This document shows, piece after piece, positions 58,908 through 64,000 of a stretch of DNA of 64,000 nucleotides (position 1 is its first letter; every line of letters starts with the position of its first letter). Both the position numbers and the translations under genes were made by a program. This DNA is from Porphyrobacter sp. SLTP (GTDB taxonomy: Bacteria; Pseudomonadota; Alphaproteobacteria; Sphingomonadales; Sphingomonadaceae), in NCBI RefSeq assembly GCF_009905735.1, contig NZ_JAAALE010000014.1, positions 1 to 64,000 of the forward strand. Reading direction: 5' to 3'. The notes under the pieces are model-generated. The model was not told the DNA's origin, searched no databases, and saw only the letters and a program-made list of their open reading frames with translations.

Positions 58908-61670
58908 TCAGAAGGCGAAGCTCAACCGCCCGTAGAGGAACCGTCCGTTGAACCCGAAGGGCGAGAAGGACGAGAACGGCAGGAAGTAGTTGTTGACCGA
59001 CAGGTTGGCCGGCGCGCCCGTGACCGGATCGGTGCCCCGGCCGGTCGGATTGACGGTGGGGTATTGGTCGAACACATTGTTCGCCCCGAACGCCAGTTCG
59101 ATCCCCTCAGCAATACCGCCCTCCGGACGGATGCGGATTTCGAGATCGGTGATCCAGCGCGGTTCGAGCAGCACGTCGTTGAGCGGCGTTGCACCGGCCG
59201 AGAACACCTCGCCGAAGCGATTGGTGCGCACCGTGGCGCTAAGCCAGTTCCACTCCCAATCCGCGCCGAGATTGATGCGATCCTTGGGCTGGCCACGCTC
59301 GATCCGCAAGGATTCGAGCCGCCCGAACAGATCGATTCCCGGCACCTGAGCCAGACTGCCGGGTGTGGTCCGGCGCCCGGTGATGTCGATATCGTTGCGG
59401 TTGTAGCCCCCCGTCAGCGACAAGGTGCCAAAATCGCCAAGGCTGGTGCGGTAAGTCGCGATCGCATCGAACCCGCGGGTGCGGGTGTCGATCCCGTTGA
59501 AGAAGAACCGCGCGGCCGAAATGCTGGTGAACCCGGCCCCGTTGAGGATTTCGGCGATCCCGCGGCCCGGGTTGGTGCCGGTCGGATTGCCCGCCGCATC
59601 GCGGTTGGCGCTGAGGTTGTCGGTCAACACGATGCGGTCGTCGATGTCGATCTGGTAGTAATCGAAGGTGATGTTGAGGCCGTCGATCATGTCGAACACC
59701 GCACCGGCCGACCACGAGAACGACTTTTCCGCCTTGAGCGGGGCCGCCCCCAGCGCAATCGCGACCGGGTTGTTCACCGGCAGCGTCACCGCATCGACCA
59801 GCACACCGCCGATATTGTTGGTGGCCGCCGCTGCAAAGAACTGCTGCTGGAGCGAAGGCGCCCGGAACCCGGTTGACACCGCGCCGCGCAGGGCAAAGCC
59901 GTCAATCAGCGCCAACCGGCTGGCCAGCTTGCCGTTGAGGGTTGATCCGAAGTCGCTGTAATCCTCGAACCGTCCGGCGGCCTGGACGTTGAAGCCGTCC
60001 CAGATATCGGTATCGAGTTCGGCATAGAGCGACACGTTCTCGCGCGAATTGGGGGTGGTGACGTTGACTCCGCCGATCACCGGCTGGAAGCCCGGGAACA
60101 CCTGCGCGCCCGGCGCGGCAAAGGCGGTTGCGCCTGCGCCGGTGATGAAGGGGTTGTTCGCCCCGACCCGCACCGGCCCTGCGACATAGCTGTTCAGCTC
60201 GCCCGCACCCAGCTGGTATTCCTCGCGCCGCCATTCCGCGCCGAAGGACAGGGTCATCTGTTCGATGCCCCCGATTTCCAGTTCCCGGCTGACGCCGAGG
60301 TTGGCCATCAGCTGGCTATAGGCAATTGAACCGGCATCAAACTCGGTCTGGCTGCCCGCGCCGAGCGAAGCGTTGAGCGTTTCCGTAATGCGGAAGTCGG
60401 TCTCGTTCTCGCCGTAGGACATCGACAGGTCCCAGTTCCAGCCGCCGAAGTCGCCTTCCAGCCCGCCGACGATCGAGAAGTCCTTGGTGTCGGTGTTGAT
60501 CAGCGGCAGGAAGCCATCGGGATAGATCGCGGTCACGTTGCGGTTGTCAGCGGCGCGGCGATAGAACCCGGCGGATTCCGCATCGCGCGTGCCGTAGCTG
60601 CCGAAGGCGTAGAATTCGACATTCTCGTCAAGCGGAATGCCCATGTTGACGACGATGTTGAGATCCTCGGTCTCCGGGTCGCCATAGCGGTGATAGCGCC
60701 GATCGAGCGTCAACTCGCGCGGATCGAGCGCGCCGCTCTGCGAATAATTGCGCCGGGGATCGTAGCCAGCCCGGTTGGTGTCGGCACGGTCGCGATATTC
60801 GGCGGTGATGTTGAGGAAGCCTTCCGGCCCCAGCGGCAGGCCGATATTGCCCGAGACCGCCAGAATCTCGCCATCGGTGACCTTGAGATCGCGCCCGGTG
60901 CCGGTCAGTTGCAGCACACCATCGGGCGTCAGAGTGGGGGTCTGCCCTGCGGTGCCGTTAACCCCGGTCACTTCCTCCACCCCGGCAATACGGGTGTTGT
61001 AGCCACCGTAATTGACCCAGAAGCGTCCGCCTTCGCGGGCATCGTTGAGCTGGAAGTTGATCACCCCGGCAATCGCGTCGGACCCATATTGCGCCGCCGC
61101 GCCATCGCGCAGCACTTCGACCCGGCCGATTGACGAGGACGGGATGAGGTTGAGGTCAACCGCGGTGCTGCCGCGCCCGACCGAACCGTTGATGTTGAGC
61201 AGGGCCGAGACATGGCGGCGCTTGCCGTTGATCAGCACCAGCGTCTGGTCAGGCCCGAGCCCGCGCAAGGTCGCCGGGCGGATCGCATCCGTGCCGTCGG
61301 TGATCGAGGGCTGCGGGAAGTTCAGCGAGGGCACCAGATCGCGCAGCACCCGCGCGGTTTCCGTAAGGCCGGTCTGGCGCAGCTGCTCGGCCGAGATGAC
61401 GTCGATCGGCACCGGGCTTTCCGCGACAGTGCGGTTGGAGCGCCGCGTGCCGGTCACGATCAGCACGTTGCCGCTATCCTCCATGGCGTCTGCGGCGGCT
61501 TGTTCGGCTGCGTCGGCCCCGGCCTGTGCGGCGACCGTGACGACGGCGTCAGGGCCGTCGGCCTCGGCTGCTTCGGCGGCCTGAGCCGGTGCAGCGCTGA
61601 ATGCTGCGAACAAGGCCGCGCCGATGGCGATCGACGAGCCGGAGTGAAGAACTGTCTGGAAATTTCGCAT
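58908..61670 (-). CDS. TonB-dependent outer-membrane receptor
   Basis: A 920-residue TonB-dependent receptor. Signal peptide (1-31, ending Ala-Gln-Ala-Ala), a low-complexity Ala/Glu region, then a TonB-box-like Leu-Ile-Val-Thr-Gly-Thr-Arg-Arg, plug domain (about 75-205, Val-Pro-Ile-Asp-Val-Ile-Ser-Ala-Glu-Gln-Leu; Gly-Ala-Ala-Ala-Gln-Tyr-Gly-Ser-Asp-Ala-Ile-Ala-Gly-Val-Ile) and a 22-strand barrel ending in Phe, with Gly-Ala-Asn-Asn-Val-Phe-Asp-Gln-Tyr-Pro typical near the end. Substrate not predictable; no siderophore or sugar genes are adjacent. No FecI/FecR pair nearby. Confidence 0.93.
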   Translation of the reverse strand: MRNFQTVLHSGSSIAIGAALFAAFSAAPAQAAEAAEADGPDAVVTVAAQAGADAAEQAAADAMEDSGNVLIVTGTRRSNRTVAESPVPIDVISAEQLRQTGLTETARVLRDLVPSLNFPQPSITDGTDAIRPATLRGLGPDQTLVLINGKRRHVSALLNINGSVGRGSTAVDLNLIPSSSIGRVEVLRDGAAAQYGSDAIAGVINFQLNDAREGGRFWVNYGGYNTRIAGVEEVTGVNGTAGQTPTLTPDGVLQLTGTGRDLKVTDGEILAVSGNIGLPLGPEGFLNITAEYRDRADTNRAGYDPRRNYSQSGALDPRELTLDRRYHRYGDPETEDLNIVVNMGIPLDENVEFYAFGSYGTRDAESAGFYRRAADNRNVTAIYPDGFLPLINTDTKDFSIVGGLEGDFGGWNWDLSMSYGENETDFRITETLNASLGAGSQTEFDAGSIAYSQLMANLGVSRELEIGGIEQMTLSFGAEWRREEYQLGAGELNSYVAGPVRVGANNPFITGAGATAFAAPGAQVFPGFQPVIGGVNVTTPNSRENVSLYAELDTDIWDGFNVQAAGRFEDYSDFGSTLNGKLASRLALIDGFALRGAVSTGFRAPSLQQQFFAAAATNNIGGVLVDAVTLPVNNPVAIALGAAPLKAEKSFSWSAGAVFDMIDGLNITFDYYQIDIDDRIVLTDNLSANRDAAGNPTGTNPGRGIAEILNGAGFTSISAARFFFNGIDTRTRGFDAIATYRTSLGDFGTLSLTGGYNRNDIDITGRRTTPGSLAQVPGIDLFGRLESLRIERGQPKDRINLGADWEWNWLSATVRTNRFGEVFSAGATPLNDVLLEPRWITDLEIRIRPEGGIAEGIELAFGANNVFDQYPTVNPTGRGTDPVTGAPANLSVNNYFLPFSSFSPFGFNGRFLYGRLSFAF

Positions 61671-62154
61671 TGCTACCCCTTGTCTGGTTATCGAGCATGA
61701 TGCTCCGCGCGGACGCCTTCGCCCGCTGGAAAGATCACAATCCGGTCTGAGGGCGGCATGCCGCCTTGCGACCGGACGCCTGATGGCATCCGCTTTTGGT
61801 ACTGCGGGCGGCTACGGCTGCGCTGATCGCACCGTGCATCCTCGCGTTTGGCAGCAGCTGAGCGCGACCCCTGTGCACCTGACTGGCAGCACAGATGTTG
61901 CGTGCGCAGCGCAGGGGGTCAACGAAAAACAATCCGCAGCCAGCGCTTGGCGCATACATCTTACTGTCTGTAATCATTTTGCAACAGTGTCTGGCTTGGC
62001 CTCGGCGCGCCGATGAGCGCTCCGTGCTTGAAATTCGGCCAGTCATGCTGGATATAGCAGCGCCCGGCGCGGGCGCGTGGGTCACGCGGGCCCGTTGACC
62101 CCAACCCGCCAATTTTCCGTAATCACCGCCGCAGGCTTGAGGAGGGCCGGAGAC
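61671..62154. other. 484-base gene-free region between TonB receptor and glycosyltransferase
   Basis: Divergent region. It holds the receptor leader with an extended hairpin at 61741-61776 (outer TCCGGTC/GACCGGA, inner palindrome GGCGGCATGCCGCC at 61752-61765) and, further right, an A/T-richer stretch near 61925-61985 that may contain promoters. No reading frame resembles a protein. A GAGGAGG site at 62138-62144 serves the glycosyltransferase. Confidence 0.5.
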
Positions 62155-63195
62155 TTGCAGGTTTCGCAATCATTCTCAGGCTCCTGCGAGCTTTCCGTGG
62201 TGATCCCGGTCTATAACGAGGAAGCCGGGCTCGACGCGCTGATTGCGCGGGTGATCCCTGCGGCCGAGGCGATCTTTGCTGACCGGTTCGAACTTGTCCT
62301 GATCAATGACGGATCGAAGGACGCCAGCTGGGATGTGATCTGCAAGCACGCCGAGCGCGATCCCCGGATCGTGGCGATCAACCTCTCGCGCAACCACGGC
62401 CACCAGCTTGCGCTGACCGCCGGGCTCAACCATGTGCGCGGGCAGTTGGTGTTCGTGCTTGATGCCGACCTGCAAGACCCGCCCGAACTGCTCGGCCCGA
62501 TGCTTGAGCAGCTGCGCAAGGGTTATGACGTGGTCTATGGCCAGCGCAGCAAGCGCCACGGCGAGACCGCGTTCAAGCGCGGCACCGCATCCTTGTTCTA
62601 CCGGATGCTCGGCAGCATGGTCGACACCCACATCCCGCGCGACACGGGCGATTTCCGTCTGATGACCCGCCGGGTGGTCGACCAGCTCAACGCCATGCCG
62701 GAGCGCTACCGCTTCATTCGCGGGCTGGTGAGCTTTGTCGGCTTCAACCAGATCGCCTTCCCCTATGAACGCGATCCGCGCTTCGCCGGGGAGACCAATT
62801 ACCCGCTGCGCAAGATGATTGCGCTGGCGGTGGACGCCGTCACCAGCTTTTCGACCGTGCCGCTGCGGTTTGCCTCGCATCTCGGGATGCTGTTTGGGCT
62901 GGCGGGCCTCGTCTCGCTGATCGGCATTGTCTGGGTGTGGATGCAGGGTGGCACCGTGGAGGGCTGGGCGAGCTTGGCCGCGCTGATCCTCATCATGGGC
63001 TCTGTCCAGCTGTTGGTGCTGGGCGTGTTCGGCGAGTATCTCGGCCGGATGTATATGGAAGCCAAGCAGCGCCCGCTGTTCATCATCGCCGAAGTGCGCC
63101 GCCATCCGGTCAGCCTTGACGCGCGGTTGAGTGACGAGACCACCGCTGCTGCAACTTCCACTGAACCGCATGAGGGCCGCCGTGTCGCAGGCTGA
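62155..63195 (+). CDS. Glycosyltransferase family 2, ArnC/DPM1-like with membrane anchor
   Basis: A 346-residue inner-membrane GT2 enzyme. Val-Val-Ile-Pro-Val-Tyr-Asn-Glu-Glu, the DxD-type Asp-Ala-Asp-Leu-Gln-Asp-Pro-Pro-Glu and Arg-Asp-Thr-Gly-Asp-Phe-Arg-Leu define a dolichyl/undecaprenyl-phosphate sugar transferase (GtrB/ArnC/DPM1 group). Two C-terminal membrane helices (about 240-262 and 280-302) anchor it. With the GtrA-like protein downstream it fits the GtrA/GtrB system that flips and supplies lipid-linked sugars for LPS or glycolipid modification. TTG start at 62155, after GAGGAGG; other starts are less suitable. Confidence 0.88.
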   Translation: MQVSQSFSGSCELSVVIPVYNEEAGLDALIARVIPAAEAIFADRFELVLINDGSKDASWDVICKHAERDPRIVAINLSRNHGHQLALTAGLNHVRGQLVFVLDADLQDPPELLGPMLEQLRKGYDVVYGQRSKRHGETAFKRGTASLFYRMLGSMVDTHIPRDTGDFRLMTRRVVDQLNAMPERYRFIRGLVSFVGFNQIAFPYERDPRFAGETNYPLRKMIALAVDAVTSFSTVPLRFASHLGMLFGLAGLVSLIGIVWVWMQGGTVEGWASLAALILIMGSVQLLVLGVFGEYLGRMYMEAKQRPLFIIAEVRRHPVSLDARLSDETTAAATSTEPHEGRRVAG

Positions 63196-63871
63196 ATTTG
63201 ACGCTTACGTCGATGAATATGACGCGCAGCACGCCGCCTCGGTCAGGTTGAGCGGCGAGGACCCCGATTTCTTCGCAGCCTACAAGGCGACCGAAGCGGC
63301 GCGCATCATGGCGGCGGCGGGGATCGCACCCAAGCGGATCATGGATTTCGGCGCCGGGCGGGGCAATTGCATCGCGCATTTGCAGCGCGAATTTCCCGCT
63401 GCGGCGCTGACCGCACTGGACGTATCATCGCGCTCGCTCAGCCATTGCGAGGCGCGGGCGATCCGCCCGATTGATGCGGTCTGCTATGATGGCCATACCC
63501 TGCCGTTCGATGCCGGGACCTTCGATCTCGTCTTCACGGCCTGCGTGTTCCATCACATCCCGGCCGAGGATCACATCCGCCTGCTGAGCGAAATCCGCCG
63601 CACGCTGACCCCGCAAGGCCGCTTCGTGCTGTTCGAGCACAACCCCTGGAACCCGGCGACCCAGCACGCGGTGCGCACTTGCCCGTTTGATGCCAACGCT
63701 GTGCTGATCAGCGGGCCGGAGATGCGCCGCCGGTTGCGCGCGGCAGGCTTTGCCGAAGTGGCGCTGCGCTGGACGCTGTTCTTCCCCGCGATGCTCGCCC
63801 CACTGCGCCCGCTCGAACGCGGGCTCGGCTGGCTGCCGCTGGGCGCGCAATACGTTCTGGTTGCGCGCTGA
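63182..63871 (+). CDS. Class I SAM-dependent methyltransferase
   Basis: A 229-residue methyltransferase. SAM motif I is Ile-Met-Asp-Phe-Gly-Ala-Gly-Arg-Gly-Asn (about 53-62), motif II Leu-Thr-Ala-Leu-Asp-Val-Ser, motif III Phe-Asp-Leu-Val-Phe-Thr-Ala-Cys-Val-Phe-His-His. Substrate unknown; between a GT2 and GtrA gene it may act on the sugar or lipid product. The GTG at 63182 (AGGG six bases upstream) overlaps the GT2 stop; the ATG at 63170 in frame is the alternative. Confidence 0.87.
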   Translation: MSQAEFDAYVDEYDAQHAASVRLSGEDPDFFAAYKATEAARIMAAAGIAPKRIMDFGAGRGNCIAHLQREFPAAALTALDVSSRSLSHCEARAIRPIDAVCYDGHTLPFDAGTFDLVFTACVFHHIPAEDHIRLLSEIRRTLTPQGRFVLFEHNPWNPATQHAVRTCPFDANAVLISGPEMRRRLRAAGFAEVALRWTLFFPAMLAPLRPLERGLGWLPLGAQYVLVAR

Positions 63872-63875
63872 GACC

Positions 63876-64000
63876 ATGCTCCAGCGCTTGGGCCGATTCC
63901 TGCTGACCGGCTTTGCCAATTCCGCTGTCGGATGGGCGGTGATCTTTGGCGGTTTGTGGGCGGGGATGAGCGGGCTGGCGGCCAATGCCGCCGGCTATGC
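63876..64000 (+). CDS. GtrA family membrane protein, 5' part only (window edge)
   Basis: First 41 residues of a GtrA-like flippase: Leu-Gly-Arg-Phe-Leu-Leu-Thr-Gly-Phe-Ala-Asn-Ser-Ala-Val-Gly then a helix, the characteristic GtrA start. GtrA is a small four-helix protein thought to flip polyprenyl-phosphate sugars. It starts 4 bases after the methyltransferase stop. The rest is beyond the window. Confidence 0.8.
   Translation, partial: MLQRLGRFLLTGFANSAVGWAVIFGGLWAGMSGLAANAAGY

Overview
The window is GC-rich, densely packed bacterial chromosome from an alphaproteobacterium, most likely order Sphingomonadales and probably family Erythrobacteraceae. This placement is an inference. It rests on the PhyR/NepR/EcfG general stress response cluster, a large TonB-dependent receptor, class I polyhydroxyalkanoate (PHA) synthesis with a Lys/Ala-rich phasin, DUF1272 and DUF427 proteins, and the typical intergenic inverted repeats. 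I see no phage, integrase, IS element or CRISPR array. Three tRNA genes are present: Gln-CTG, Cys-GCA and Thr-CGT.

Layout. 1-3.1 kb (minus): truncated mntP, a parDE toxin-antitoxin pair with a palindromic operator, a thioredoxin-like lipoprotein and ispG. 3.3-7.6 kb: a membrane protein, an HSL-family esterase, an SDR and a GNAT enzyme, and an exported isoaspartyl peptidase. 7.7-15 kb (minus): a tightly coupled MoxR operon (DUF4129, DUF4350, MoxR, DUF58, SpoIIM, RDD) ending in a class A beta-lactamase-type protein. 15-24.7 kb: housekeeping genes (pheA, cytochrome c, rlmE, ppx/gppA, tRNA-Gln, LOG protein, thiD, glmM, a dicarboxylate-type symporter, sodB).

24.8-28.7 kb is the general stress response locus: ecfG and nepR, a divergent CHASE/HWE-type histidine kinase, phyR, and next to phyR a candidate small RNA. 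That RNA would be driven by an EcfG-type promoter and consists of a C-rich-loop hairpin followed by a strong intrinsic terminator. I regard it as the most interesting unannotated element here.

28.7-45.1 kb: a lipoprotein, a GNAT-like protein, a desaturase, lptFG, DUF427, clpS, phasin, phaC, an alaC-type aminotransferase, a membrane-anchored HTH protein, a crotonase, TauE/SafE, a Tat-exported HisC-like aminotransferase and a thioesterase. 45.2-48 kb: tRNA-Cys, tRNA-Thr, a secreted amidohydrolase and an HPP-family protein. 48.1-58.8 kb (plus): a second MoxR operon that begins with a TldD carrying a Tat-type signal, followed by TldE/PmbA, DUF4159, MoxR, DUF58, BatA-like, DUF4175-like and an unknown membrane protein. 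58.9-64 kb: a TonB-dependent receptor, then a GT2 glycosyltransferase, a methyltransferase and truncated GtrA, probably for envelope glycolipid modification.

Two MoxR/DUF58 chaperone-like operons of different composition in one window, one linked to a beta-lactamase fold and the other to TldD/TldE, are the main systems-level observation. Genes within each are mostly coupled by 4-base start/stop overlaps. Four unrelated inverted-repeat families lie between genes, three of them between convergent gene ends.
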